44,079 nt of DNA from Bacillota bacterium (GTDB taxonomy: Bacteria > Bacillota > Clostridia > Lachnospirales > Lachnospiraceae). A program made the position numbers and the translations under genes. Of the stretch, positions 7,836 to 16,523 are shown in pieces; the stretch's first letter is position 1; every line of letters begins with the position of its first letter. The DNA lies in contig JAEYOY010000027.1 of the NCBI GenBank assembly GCA_023411215.1, forward strand, positions 1-44,079, written 5' to 3'. The notes under the pieces were generated by a model, which did not search any database, had not been told where the DNA came from, and was given only the letters and a program-made list of their open reading frames with translations.

Positions 7836-8216
7836 CTTAATTTCCTCCTTTTGATTAATAAAACGCAATAAAAAAGCCCCATCCTTGACCAAAACTCAAG
7901 GACGAGACCAATACTCGTGTTACCACCTTAATTCATCTATATCTCGCGATATAAAACTCTACAAGTACAGCCTTATGGCGATACTCTGGCGCTATAATGG
8001 GCACTCCCATCGTAATCTCAGCATAGAACCTATGCAGTCGGTACGCAGTTCCGAGGCTTTATTCAGTGAGATGGAGTTCGATACCATCAATTGCGTTCTG
8101 TGTCTCTTCACACCAACCGAGACTCTCTGGGACAGCGGGGCAATTCCTACTTCTCTCTTCATTACCTTTGCAATATTTGTGTTAAGTGAATTGACTAAGA
8201 ATTCATCTTATTATTG
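7836..8216 (-). promoter_or_regulatory. T-box leader of lysS
   Basis: On the minus strand the leader contains CAGAGAG and TTGGTG elements of stem I, then the T-box core AAGGTGGTAACACG (about 7916-7929), then a terminator: stem ATCCTTGA (7881-7888) with TCAAGGAC (7896-7903), then GGGGC and six Ts (7870-7875). The TGGT sequence would pair with a tRNA end whose discriminator is A. I could not place the specifier codon with confidence, so lysine specificity is inferred from the gene it controls. Confidence 0.9.
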
Positions 8217-8222
8217 TTGCTA

Positions 8223-8251
8223 ATGCTAACATAACGGTCCAATACTGTCAA
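8223..8251 (-). promoter_or_regulatory. Sigma-A-type promoter of lysS
   Basis: On the minus strand, TTGACA (8246-8251) and TAGCAT (8223-8228) are separated by 17 bp, placing the transcription start near 8216, just before the T-box leader. Confidence 0.7.
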
Positions 8252-8398
8252 GTGAGAAATGAATTTATACTTTGGTTAAAATAAATTTATCCATGATTTC
8301 TCCATAATATAGTCGTTTTGTGGACTAGGAAAATATTGAGTTAAGGTGTAGTATAAAAGAGATTAATTCAATAAGCCAATATCAGCAAGGAGGATATC

Positions 8399-9478
8399 AT
8401 GCAAAAAAGTGATGGAATGAATTATGCTCCGCAGGGTAAACCGTCACCGGTAGTGAAGGCCGGAGAATTTACTTTTGCGGCGATTGCTCTCGATCATGGA
8501 CATATTTATGGTATGTGTAACGGACTAACGGAGGCAGGAGCTGACCTCAAATGGGTATATGATCCGGACCCGAATAAGGTGAAGACCTTTTGTGAGAAGT
8601 TCCCTCAGGTAAGAGTTGCTTCTTCGGAGGAGGAGATACTTCAGGACAAGGAGGTAAAGCTGGTCGCAGGGGCAGCAGTGACCTCTCTTCGTTGTGATCT
8701 CGGTATGAGAGTCATGGATGCTGGTAAGGATTATTTTACCGATAAAGCTCCTCTTACGACCTTGGAGCAGTTGGATAGAGCCAAAGAGAAGGTTCGCACT
8801 ACCGGTAAGAAGTATATGGTATATTATAGTGAACGTCTTCATGTGGAAAGTGCTATCTATGCCGGATACCTGATACAGGACGGTGCGATTGGCAAGGTGG
8901 TACAGGTCATCGGTTTGGGTCCTCATCGTCTTAATGCACCCTCAAGACCTGAGTGGTTCTTTGAGAAGGACAAGTATGGCGGTATCCTCTGTGATATCGG
9001 AAGTCATCAGATTGAGCAATATCTGTTCTTTGCCGGTGCAAAGGACGGTCAGGTAGTAAGAAGCCAGATCGGTAATTATAACAACCCGATGCATCCTGAG
9101 CTGGACGATTTTGGTGATTGCACCATCGTCGGAGATAATGGCACCACCAATTATTTCAGAGTGGATTGGTTCACACCGGATGGCCTTGGAACCTGGGGCG
9201 ATGGAAGAACCATCATTTTAGGAACAGAGGGATATATCGAGCTTAGAAAGTACATCAATCTCGGAACCTCAAAGGATTCAGACCATGTATTCTTAGCCAA
9301 CGGCAAAGGAGAATATCACTACGAGGTAAATGGTAAGGTAGGATATCCTTTCTTTGGACAGTTGATATTAGATTGTATGAACGGGACGGAGAATGCAATG
9401 ACACAGGAGCACGCCTTCAAGGCAGCAGAGCTTGGAGTCAGAGCTCAGCTTCAGGCAGCGGAATTAACGAATCGTTAA
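8399..9478 (+). CDS. Gfo/Idh/MocA-family oxidoreductase
   Basis: A 359-aa NAD(P)-dependent dehydrogenase of the glucose-fructose oxidoreductase/inositol dehydrogenase family. The N-terminal Rossmann domain (about 25-150) reads FAAIALDHGHIYGMCNGLTE, and the cofactor site DKAPLTTLEQLDRA matches the family's [DE]KP-type segment. The C-terminal domain (about 150-350) has the catalytic-site strand KYGGILCDIGSHQIEQYLFF with the conserved Asp and His. AAGGAGG lies 8 nt before the ATG. The N-terminal motif lacks the full GxGxxG, as in the sugar-oxidoreductase subgroup with HxHxY-like entries. It stands alone, so the substrate (probably a sugar or inositol derivative) is unknown. Confidence 0.9.
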   Translation: MQKSDGMNYAPQGKPSPVVKAGEFTFAAIALDHGHIYGMCNGLTEAGADLKWVYDPDPNKVKTFCEKFPQVRVASSEEEILQDKEVKLVAGAAVTSLRCDLGMRVMDAGKDYFTDKAPLTTLEQLDRAKEKVRTTGKKYMVYYSERLHVESAIYAGYLIQDGAIGKVVQVIGLGPHRLNAPSRPEWFFEKDKYGGILCDIGSHQIEQYLFFAGAKDGQVVRSQIGNYNNPMHPELDDFGDCTIVGDNGTTNYFRVDWFTPDGLGTWGDGRTIILGTEGYIELRKYINLGTSKDSDHVFLANGKGEYHYEVNGKVGYPFFGQLILDCMNGTENAMTQEHAFKAAELGVRAQLQAAELTNR

Positions 9479-9499
9479 TCGCTTATTACATATAATATA

Positions 9500-9562
9500 A
9501 GACCGTATCGATATCGTCCTAGCCAAAGAATCAGCTGACGTTATCAGGTACGGTCTTTATTA
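9500..9562. terminator. Bidirectional terminator between convergent genes
   Basis: AAGACCGTA and TACGGTCTT pair across a loop of about 45 nt that has its own weak pairing, with T-rich flanks. It separates the oxidoreductase from the convergent BspA-like gene. Confidence 0.6.
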
Positions 9563-9566
9563 TTAC

Positions 9567-11861
9567 TTATTCAAGCTCAAGCTTGAAATTATTGGCCTCT
9601 GCATATGTGTAAGCGGCACTGTTAGGACTACAGTAAATTGTCTGTCTTCCCACGGTCTCCCAGTTATAGAAGGCTCTCTTATCAAGCTTTGTTACGGAAT
9701 CGGGGATATGGATCTTTAACAACAGCGGACACCAGCCAAAGGAATAACTATTCACCTCGGTCATACCTTCGGATAACCAAACCTCTTCAAGATTCTGACA
9801 ACTGTTAAAAGCATAAGAATCTATGAAGGATATGGAGTCGGGTAATCTAAGTGTCCGGAAGCCACAGCGAGCAAATGCATTCTTTCCGATTGCATCCAGA
9901 GAAGCAGGGAATTGAAGTTCGGCAAGCTTGGAGCAATTCTCAAAGGCGGAAGCTTCAATCGTCTTCAATCTCTTCGGCAGATTGACCTCGGTAAGCTGAT
10001 TACAGTTATAAAAAGTATTGCGTGCAATGGTAGTAATGCTATTAGGAAGAGTAATCTTCGTTAAGCTTTGGTTGCTCTTAAATACGGAAGGGGCGATATA
10101 GACAACCTCATCTGATATAATAAGCTCTTCAGCGGATCCCGTATATTTAACAAGAAAGCCATTATTGGTGATTACCATGTTATTAATCTCGGTGTCACGA
10201 ATCCATGCTGTTCCCGTGAATACATAGCTTCCAATGGATTGTAATGTGTCAGGCAATGTTACTTCCTTGAGATAAGCACAGCCATTGAACACACGGTTAC
10301 CAATTGCAGTTACACCTTCGGGAACGATAATCTTGTTTAAGCTGCGGCAGTCACTGAACGCATATTCGTCAATAACCTGAACCGAAGAAGGAATGGATAT
10401 AGCAGAAAGACTGTTGCAACCACTGAATAAATAGCTTGGTATTGTAGTCAGCTGGTTGGGTAATTGAATTTTAGTTAAATTAACACATTGTGCAAATACA
10501 CTTACGCCTAAGGAATTTACCGTATCGGGGATATCAATCTCCGCTAATAATTGACATTGCTGGAACGCATTGCTACCGATATGGGTTAAACCATTAGGAA
10601 GCTTAATGTCGATAAGACTCTTGCAAGCTTCAAAAGCACTGTTACCGATTCTGGTCGTTCCTTCTGACAGAGTTACATAAATGAGCTTGGAACAACCGGC
10701 GAAGGTGTAGGGCTGAAGCACTGTAACCGTTTTAGGAACCATCACCGAAATCAGGCTGGTACAGCCCTGGAAAGCACCAGATCCAAGAGAACTAAGCTTC
10801 TCGGGAAGAGTAACAGTGGTTAAGGAGCGGCAATCGTATAAAGCATTGTTACCGATATTAGTTACAGAGGCAGGAATTGAAATGGATTTTAAACTACTAC
10901 AATTAGCAAAGGTTCCGTCTTCAATCTGCTGTAACGTGCTGGGAAGATTGATACTTGTTACTGCTGAGCAGGAAGCAAAGGCAGAAGCACCAATCCTTGT
11001 TATGCCGGAGGGAAGCTTAATGCTCTTTAACTTACGGCAACCAGATAGCATGCCTTCAGTTATAACAGAAAGATTACTTGGCAGCTTGATACTGGTTAGC
11101 TTAGAGCATTCAGAGAAAGCATAGGGCTCAATCTCAGTAACCGAATCAGGGATGGATAAGGAGGTCAGACTATTACAATACTGAAAGGTTTCGCTCTGAA
11201 TCTTAGTTAAGCCGCCTGGGATATTAACCTTTGCTAGCTTATTGCAATAGCGGAACGCCTGCTTGCCTAAGGTAGTAAGTCTCTCCGGAAGATCGATTGA
11301 GATTAATCTATTGCAGCCCTCGAAGGCTCTTCTTGCAATATAATATAATGCACTGTCTTCGGGTATGCTTACAGTCTTAAGCTTTGAACACCAGTGAAAG
11401 GCTTCAATGCTGATAAACGATACAGACTTTGGCAGTGTAATCTTAGTTAAAGCACTGCAGCCGGAAAAAGAACTTTCACCAATATAGGTTAATTGATTTG
11501 GTAAAGCTATACTTTTAAGCTTGTTGCAGTTGATAAAAGCTTTATAAGGGATTCGTTTAATCCCATCAGGTAGATTGATCTTTTGCAAGGAATGACAGTT
11601 ACCAAATGCTTCATCCTCTATCACGGTTACACTTGACGGTAACACAATTGTTGTCACTTTTGTGTTCTCATAGAAGGCACGTTTACCGATGGTAGTAATA
11701 CTGCTTGGAACATTTACTGTCTTTGCTGAACCTGTGTAAGCCAGAAGCACACCGTCTTTGATTAGAAAATCATTTGAGGCTGCATTGACGGGCTTTACTA
11801 CGAGTAAGCACAAAGTCAGGAAGAACAGTACGCCGATGCTTCTTTTTAATTTGATACTCAT
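9567..11861 (-). CDS. Secreted BspA-type leucine-rich repeat protein (LRR_5)
   Basis: A 764-aa exported protein. Residues 1-28 form a signal peptide (Lys/Arg start, then GVLFFLTLCLLVV and an Ala-type cleavage region). About 28 repeats of 22-23 residues follow, with the pattern IGxxAFxxCxxLxxIxLPxxL seen in Treponema and Bacteroides BspA proteins and many gut clostridia. An irregular insert near residues 525-575 (EINNMVITNNGFLVKYTGSA) restarts the N-terminal motif. The C terminus ends YAEANNFKLELE, with no LPxTG, SLH or other anchor, so it is probably released or held non-covalently. Related proteins bind host or bacterial surfaces; the ligand here is unknown. GGAGGTG precedes the ATG. Confidence 0.93.
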   Translation of the reverse strand: MSIKLKRSIGVLFFLTLCLLVVKPVNAASNDFLIKDGVLLAYTGSAKTVNVPSSITTIGKRAFYENTKVTTIVLPSSVTVIEDEAFGNCHSLQKINLPDGIKRIPYKAFINCNKLKSIALPNQLTYIGESSFSGCSALTKITLPKSVSFISIEAFHWCSKLKTVSIPEDSALYYIARRAFEGCNRLISIDLPERLTTLGKQAFRYCNKLAKVNIPGGLTKIQSETFQYCNSLTSLSIPDSVTEIEPYAFSECSKLTSIKLPSNLSVITEGMLSGCRKLKSIKLPSGITRIGASAFASCSAVTSINLPSTLQQIEDGTFANCSSLKSISIPASVTNIGNNALYDCRSLTTVTLPEKLSSLGSGAFQGCTSLISVMVPKTVTVLQPYTFAGCSKLIYVTLSEGTTRIGNSAFEACKSLIDIKLPNGLTHIGSNAFQQCQLLAEIDIPDTVNSLGVSVFAQCVNLTKIQLPNQLTTIPSYLFSGCNSLSAISIPSSVQVIDEYAFSDCRSLNKIIVPEGVTAIGNRVFNGCAYLKEVTLPDTLQSIGSYVFTGTAWIRDTEINNMVITNNGFLVKYTGSAEELIISDEVVYIAPSVFKSNQSLTKITLPNSITTIARNTFYNCNQLTEVNLPKRLKTIEASAFENCSKLAELQFPASLDAIGKNAFARCGFRTLRLPDSISFIDSYAFNSCQNLEEVWLSEGMTEVNSYSFGWCPLLLKIHIPDSVTKLDKRAFYNWETVGRQTIYCSPNSAAYTYAEANNFKLELE

Positions 11862-12001
11862 AAAACACCTCCAATTACTTGATATATAGATATTAATTGC
11901 TCAGTGGTAAATGAAAACAAATACGCCATTTGATCCCAATCCCTATATCATTGTAATCCAATATAAGGGGGCTCACAAGTTAAATTTTCCTTAAGAAAAA
12001 T

Positions 12002-12730
12002 CTATAGCTTTTCAAGTTCTTCCTGCATGTATTCAAGCAGCTGTTGCTTTGAGATAGCACTATCGTGTCCTTCCACACAGGTATCAAAATCCGTCTCTTT
12101 GATAAATTCGATAAAGCTCAATAGTTTATCCTTGTCATAGCGACCTTGATTATGATAGAAATCCCCACCAGATGCGTCGCCGAGAAAAATAATTCTCTCT
12201 TCGGGAATATAGACTGCCACAGAATCCTCAGAGTGTGGATTGGTTATTGGTAGTAATTCACAGGTGATACCTCCGAGATCAAGTTGCAGCTTGCCGTCAA
12301 AGACGATATCGGGTGTCTTAATAATGATATCCTTCGGGTTATAGTATTCGATTCGGATATATTTGTCACAGAATTCGATATCTTCTCCGGTGGTCAATCG
12401 TTCGGACATGGCCTCATCATCCCAGCACCATGTCTTAACCTTGGCAAGCTGCCTGTCTGTCAGCTTACCTGCTATTGATCTAGCATTGATAGCATGCATT
12501 CCAAAGGTATGATCCCAGTGCCAATGGGTTATGGCTATGTAATCCGGATAAGGGAGTTGAAGCTCCTCAAGCTGGGATAGGAAGAGCGTGGCATGTTTAT
12601 CAGAATTACCGGCATCCACCATGAGGGAATAATGATCTCCCCGGATATATCCCAGGTTCGGGCGGTCTGTCTCCTCCATACATGGGAGATAGTAGATACG
12701 ATCGGATAACTTATGAAGCAGATTTGTCAC
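12002..12730 (-). CDS. MBL-fold metallo-hydrolase
   Basis: A metallo-beta-lactamase-fold hydrolase of about 242 aa. The metal motif ITHWHWDHTFGM (HxHxDH) is clear, with downstream ligands in NPHSEDSV and LGDASGGD, and a late His in EGHDSAI. The reading frame can begin at GTG 12739, but the GGAGG at 12741-12745 would then touch the start; GTG 12730 has the proper 8-nt spacing and is preferred. It overlaps the MerR-family gene by 20 bp, so the two are translationally linked. The substrate is unknown; family members include glyoxalase II-like and other thioester or ester hydrolases. Confidence 0.88.
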   Translation of the reverse strand: MTNLLHKLSDRIYYLPCMEETDRPNLGYIRGDHYSLMVDAGNSDKHATLFLSQLEELQLPYPDYIAITHWHWDHTFGMHAINARSIAGKLTDRQLAKVKTWCWDDEAMSERLTTGEDIEFCDKYIRIEYYNPKDIIIKTPDIVFDGKLQLDLGGITCELLPITNPHSEDSVAVYIPEERIIFLGDASGGDFYHNQGRYDKDKLLSFIEFIKETDFDTCVEGHDSAISKQQLLEYMQEELEKL

Positions 12731-13121
12731 AGGGTACACCTCCGTTTTCTTGATCGATGTGAAATATTCCTATTTCTTTGTAGTGATCTATTTTATAATT
12801 TACAATATTCAGACTGTTCTTAAGAACCTCCATCTGCTTCAAAATCTCGGATTTATGCTTCTCTAGAACCTCCTTACGCTCATCGCAGGTATCTTCGCCG
12901 CGTAAGCATAGATTCATAAATTGCTTGATTTCTAGAATAGGCATACCGCTGTTCTTAAGACAACAGATCAGTCCCAACCAATCGAGATCTGTATCGCTAA
13001 AGGTACGGATTCCGCTTTCGGTCCGCTTTAGAGTTGGGAGCAACCCCTCTTTGTCGTAATAGCGCAGAGCAGAAGCGGTTAATCCCAACTTCTTTGCAGC
13101 CTGCTGAATAGAATAGTTCAT
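12711..13121 (-). CDS. MerR-family transcriptional regulator
   Basis: A 136-aa MerR regulator. Residues 1-70 form the winged helix (YSIQQAAKKLGLTASALRYY, then EGLLPTLKRTESGIRTFSD), followed by a dimerisation helix with CLRGEDTCDERKEVLEKHK. The two Cys may form a redox or electrophile sensor, as in AdhR- and NmlR-like regulators. The close aldo/keto reductase gene fits that class. CAGGAGG precedes the ATG. It diverges from the reductase, whose upstream region carries a 19-bp-spacer promoter with a palindrome, the usual MerR target design. Confidence 0.92.
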   Translation of the reverse strand: MNYSIQQAAKKLGLTASALRYYDKEGLLPTLKRTESGIRTFSDTDLDWLGLICCLKNSGMPILEIKQFMNLCLRGEDTCDERKEVLEKHKSEILKQMEVLKNSLNIVNYKIDHYKEIGIFHIDQENGGVPCDKSAS

Positions 13122-13394
13122 GTTATAATCCTCCTGAAAAGCTATATCAATAAATTATTTGAAATAAGTGTGTAGGTGTAACCATTAGAATGATTAAGAT
13201 TAAGTTGCTCTTACAATCGGGAAGCAACTTTTACTCTTTCAAAATGAATTTCATTTTACCAAGAAGAATTTACTTTAGCATTTTACTCATCGATAATACT
13301 TCAATAATATCGCGTAAGACTAAAATCCTCTAACACGAATTTAATAGGAGAATCACGAGTTACTAATTTATTTTCACATAATATGTTAAACCTA

Positions 13395-13425
13395 TTGACT
13401 TAAAGTTAACTTTAACATTTATAAT
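13395..13425 (+). promoter_or_regulatory. MerR-type promoter of the aldo/keto reductase
   Basis: TTGACT (13395-13400) and TATAAT (13420-13425) are separated by 19 bp instead of 17. The spacer holds a perfect 16-bp palindrome, TTAAAGTTAACTTTAA (13400-13415). This is the classic geometry activated by MerR proteins that untwist the spacer. The adjacent divergent MerR gene is the obvious regulator. Confidence 0.82.
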
Positions 13426-13457
13426 AAAATATGTCAATTATTATCTGATAGACCATC

Positions 13458-13488
13458 ATATCATGAACAAGTAGCATGTTCATGATAT
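13458..13488. repeat. Perfect hairpin in the reductase 5' leader
   Basis: ATATCATGAACA and TGTTCATGATAT form a 12-bp perfect stem with a 7-nt loop, about 33 bp after the -10 box and 100 bp before the coding start. More short pairings (AGCAAGCTTGCTT) follow at about 13511-13524. It could be a second operator or an mRNA structure. The rest of 13122-13587 contains no gene. Confidence 0.5.
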
Positions 13489-13587
13489 TTCACTACGACT
13501 GCATACTCACAAGCAAGCTTGCTTTGCGAGAGCTCTACTTGCAATATGCTCACTACGTTTATATTATATTAAAAGGAGGATAAATAC

Positions 13588-14391
13588 ATGATTTTACAGG
13601 ATACCTTTACACTAAAGAATGGGATAAAGATGCCCAAGCTGGGACTTGGAACCTGGCAGATACCTGAAGGGGAAGAAGCTTACAATTCGGTATTATGGGC
13701 GCTAAAGCATGGATATAGACATATTGACACTGCAATGGCTTACGGCAACGAAGCCAGCGTAGGAAGGGCCATCAAGGCTTCAGGAATACCGAGGGAGGAG
13801 ATCTTCGTAACCACTAAGCTGCCGGCTCAGTTCAAGGGCTATGAGATTGCCCATGAATGCTTTCAGAAGTCGCTGACAGCATTGGGGCTTGACTATATTG
13901 ATCTTTATCTGATTCATGCGCCCTGGCCTTGGGATAAGATAGGTATTGATTGCACGGAAGGTAACGTAGCCAGCTGGAAGGCTTTTGAAGAGATATATGA
14001 CAGCGGTAAGGTGAGGGCAATTGGCATCTCCAATTTCGAACCGAAGCACATTGAACCAATCCTTGCTATGTGTAAGTATGTTCCGATGGTGAACCAGATT
14101 CGTTTTCATATTGGTGACCGCCAAGAGGAGATCGTGAATTACTGTCAGAAGCATGATATTCTGATCACTGCATATTCACCTCTGGCTACCGGCAGAATTA
14201 TCGGTGATAAGGCTATCGTGGAGATGGCTGCAAAGTATCAGGTCACACCTGCACAACTCTGTATCCGCTACTGCCTGCAGAAGGATATGGTTGTTATACC
14301 GAAGTCCACCAAGGAAGAGCGAATTATCTCCAATGTTCAGGTGGAGTTTGAGATTAATTCTGAGGATATGAAGGCACTGGATCAGCTGTAA
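13588..14391 (+). CDS. Aldo/keto reductase
   Basis: A 267-aa NADPH-dependent aldo/keto reductase (2,5-diketo-gluconate reductase/AKR5-like subgroup). Family signatures: GYRHIDTAMAYGNEASVGRA (Asp and Tyr of the catalytic tetrad), FVTTKLPAQ (Lys), LIHAPWPW (His), and the NADPH-binding end VVIPKSTKEERIISN. It reduces aldehydes or ketones in the cytoplasm. AAAAGGAGG precedes the ATG. It lies under the MerR-type promoter at 13395-13425, divergent from a MerR/MBL operon, which suggests aldehyde or electrophile detoxification. The specific substrate is not readable from sequence. Confidence 0.93.
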   Translation: MILQDTFTLKNGIKMPKLGLGTWQIPEGEEAYNSVLWALKHGYRHIDTAMAYGNEASVGRAIKASGIPREEIFVTTKLPAQFKGYEIAHECFQKSLTALGLDYIDLYLIHAPWPWDKIGIDCTEGNVASWKAFEEIYDSGKVRAIGISNFEPKHIEPILAMCKYVPMVNQIRFHIGDRQEEIVNYCQKHDILITAYSPLATGRIIGDKAIVEMAAKYQVTPAQLCIRYCLQKDMVVIPKSTKEERIISNVQVEFEINSEDMKALDQL

Positions 14392-14428
14392 GATTACTAG
14401 ATATCCCGAAAACATTGATGGATACAGA

Positions 14429-14514
14429 AAAAGGAACCTCCATTTTAGAACTGAATACTCATGACAATTTAGTTGTCATAGAGATTCTTCAGTTTAATAG
14501 AGGTTCCTTTTGTT
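14429..14514. terminator. Long nested terminator hairpin
   Basis: AAAAGGAACCTC and GAGGTTCCTTTT form the outer stem; CTGAA/TTCAG and ATGACAA/TTGTCAT pair inside. It serves the aldo/keto reductase and possibly the convergent gene. Between it and that gene, minus-strand 14528-14590 reads PDIDTTGKDALEVCLELIKD before a stop, like the extreme C terminus of a P-loop kinase, probably a remnant. Confidence 0.7.
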
Positions 14515-14607
14515 ATAAGATTTATTTGTCTTTAATCAGCTCCAGACAGACCTCCAGGGCATCCTTACCGGTGGTATCGATGTCAGGCTGAGTTCAATAA
14601 ATGCTAC

Positions 14608-15720
14608 TTATTCTTGTTTCTCCTTACATTCTATTACAATGAGCGGTACCATCATCTCGCGATCGGTTAATCCTGCATGGGAACCAATGAAACTCTCAGA
14701 TTCTTTTCTGGTATAGAATATTGATACATCACCAATCGCAATCGCCAGATAATCTCCGAGAAATTCTTCGAATCGGGGATGAGCATTACCTCTTCCAAAC
14801 AGTCTCTGACTGATTACCGCTTGTTTGGGGAGTAGTATGCAATCGCCTCCAAAGTTCCTTAAGAAGGCAGTCTCAAATTCCATCTCCCGACCCTCCTTCA
14901 CATAAAAGGCAAGAGCTCTTGGTTCAATGGAGGGCATCCATTTCAGTGTATCGATGATATCGGGATAATCACCGATATATCGATTCGTACTGTTGATATG
15001 TCCGTGATCTGAGATTACAAACAACACAGTATCTTGCAACCTCCCGCTCATTTCCTCCAGATCTATGTTAATGCGCTGAACCCAGGCAGCAGCCTCTTCA
15101 CTGGTAATTCCCTTTTCATGCATAGAGGTATCCGGTTCGTTCCAATAGGTATAAAGGTAATGACGACCCTCCTCATTACATAGAGTCTCGACAGCCTTAA
15201 GAATCTCTTCATAGCTTTCGGCGTGATAAGAGCCGAAATAGGACACCGATTCGGCTCTTGCCTGTGACAACTCGTTAATCTTTTGAACTACACTCTTGTA
15301 TGGAAGAAGTCGGCTGGCTACATGGTAATCTGCAACTGGCTCTTCCTCGTAATTGGTATTGATAAACAGATTGACGTTATCCGCAATCTCAGGAAAATAC
15401 AGACTCCATCCAAGCCATGCGTGTTCGCAGGGAGACAGCCCACTTTCCAGTGTAGTAGTCGCTGCAGTGGTGGTTGGGGGAAATACTGAGGTGATTTCGT
15501 GCAACATGTGACTTCTTAGGAAGCTATCCGGTGGAAGTAGCTGCTCGAGATTACGACTACCCATCGCATCAAAGACCATAATTACCACATTCCGATAATC
15601 CTTTGCTAAGATCGAATCAGCAATGGCGAGCGTTGGATGATCATTTTTCACTCCGAAGTGCTTTTCAATCGAGTTAATCAAGTTTAAGATACTGTTATTG
15701 TAATCCGGATATATTAACAT
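14608..15720 (-). CDS. Alkaline phosphatase-superfamily protein (nucleotide pyrophosphatase-like)
   Basis: A 370-aa metal-dependent phosphatase/phosphodiesterase of the alkaline phosphatase fold. Two-metal-site residues are visible: Asp in VVIMVFDAMGS, the nucleophile Thr in SVFPPTTTAATTTLESG, Asp in NEPDTSMHEKG, Asp-His in VISDHGHIN, and His in GSHAGLTDREMMVPL. There is no signal peptide, so it appears cytoplasmic. The start is ATG 15720, 6-7 nt after GGAGGT; a TTG one codon upstream is less likely. The nearest functional relatives are type I phosphodiesterase/nucleotide pyrophosphatases and phosphoglycerate mutase-like phosphatases. The substrate is unknown. Confidence 0.87.
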   Translation of the reverse strand: MLIYPDYNNSILNLINSIEKHFGVKNDHPTLAIADSILAKDYRNVVIMVFDAMGSRNLEQLLPPDSFLRSHMLHEITSVFPPTTTAATTTLESGLSPCEHAWLGWSLYFPEIADNVNLFINTNYEEEPVADYHVASRLLPYKSVVQKINELSQARAESVSYFGSYHAESYEEILKAVETLCNEEGRHYLYTYWNEPDTSMHEKGITSEEAAAWVQRINIDLEEMSGRLQDTVLFVISDHGHINSTNRYIGDYPDIIDTLKWMPSIEPRALAFYVKEGREMEFETAFLRNFGGDCILLPKQAVISQRLFGRGNAHPRFEEFLGDYLAIAIGDVSIFYTRKESESFIGSHAGLTDREMMVPLIVIECKEKQE

Positions 15721-15814
15721 CAATTCACCTCCAAAAGGGTTATTTCACTTATAAACTATGCTTTATGAAATATTGCATTTCGTGGTTTTGGCATCTATTC
15801 TGGACTTTGCCTTA

Positions 15815-16258
15815 TTAATTGTGAGCGGCATGATTGTTCTGGTATGTAACATAGATATGACCAATACTGAAAAGAATTCCACTAATGATCAGCAGCCAGT
15901 GCCTTAATATAACACCGCTTATAATAAAGATAGCACTTGGCAGGATGGCAAGCATGATCGGCAGCGTAGTACGGGGTGACTTGAAGAAGATGAACCAAAA
16001 TAGCCAGTACAATATAAGGAGTAGGATAGTTAAGAATAGCCATATTACAAAGGCTACATTAGATCGGAAGCCGAATTCATACAAACCGATATTAAATACC
16101 ATGAAAAACATAGAGCCATATCTTCCAAGCTGTTCTAGTATATTCATTGTCTTGTTCTTACATTTGTTTTCAAAGGATTTTATCTTAATTGCATATATGA
16201 AATTGGGTAGAAGCATAAGTACCACTGTGCAGAGCCCAAAGATATTAATCCAATTCAT
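15815..16258 (-). CDS. Small multi-pass membrane protein
   Basis: A 147-aa hydrophobic protein with about five predicted transmembrane segments (residues about 4-24, 48-64, 68-92, 100-118 and 120-136), a short basic loop IKIKSFENKCKNKTM after the first, and a polar His/Asn-rich tail. GGAGGT precedes the ATG. I recognise it as a conserved hypothetical type seen in clostridia but can assign no function. It stands between the phosphatase and the divergent oxidase gene. Confidence 0.7.
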   Translation of the reverse strand: MNWINIFGLCTVVLMLLPNFIYAIKIKSFENKCKNKTMNILEQLGRYGSMFFMVFNIGLYEFGFRSNVAFVIWLFLTILLLILYWLFWFIFFKSPRTTLPIMLAILPSAIFIISGVILRHWLLIISGILFSIGHIYVTYQNNHAAHN

Positions 16259-16445
16259 AGTATATACCTCCTAAGTCTATTAAATGATTTTCTATATAAA
16301 TTAGTTTCTATACGAAAGGCGTATACACCCATCTCACATTCATTTCACTCTATATTATCATAAAAGGAAGTATATGGCTAATTAATTATCCCGATCTATA
16401 TCAATTTCTTTCTATAATGGAATATGCTCATATACAGGCTTAGAC

Positions 16446-16474
16446 ACACGTTATTCGAGGGATATCATATACTA
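16446..16474 (+). promoter_or_regulatory. Possible sigma-K-like promoter of the cotA-like gene
   Basis: CATATACTA at 16466-16474 fits the sigma-K -10 pattern CATAnnnTA, and an AC-containing element lies 15-16 bp upstream (16447-16450). Late mother-cell expression would fit a spore-coat oxidase. It rests only on short matches. Confidence 0.35.
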
Positions 16475-16523
16475 TCATAGATAGGTAAAACAAGGAAATT
16501 ATTATATTTATGGAGATGGTAAA

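Noticed and set aside
7885..8223. Plus-strand 112-aa frame over the T-box
   Set aside because: The sequence is explained by the T-box leader and terminator on the other strand.
10816..11124. Plus-strand 102-aa frame inside the BspA-like gene
   Set aside because: It is an antisense shadow of the leucine-rich repeats; its own repeats mirror those of the real gene.
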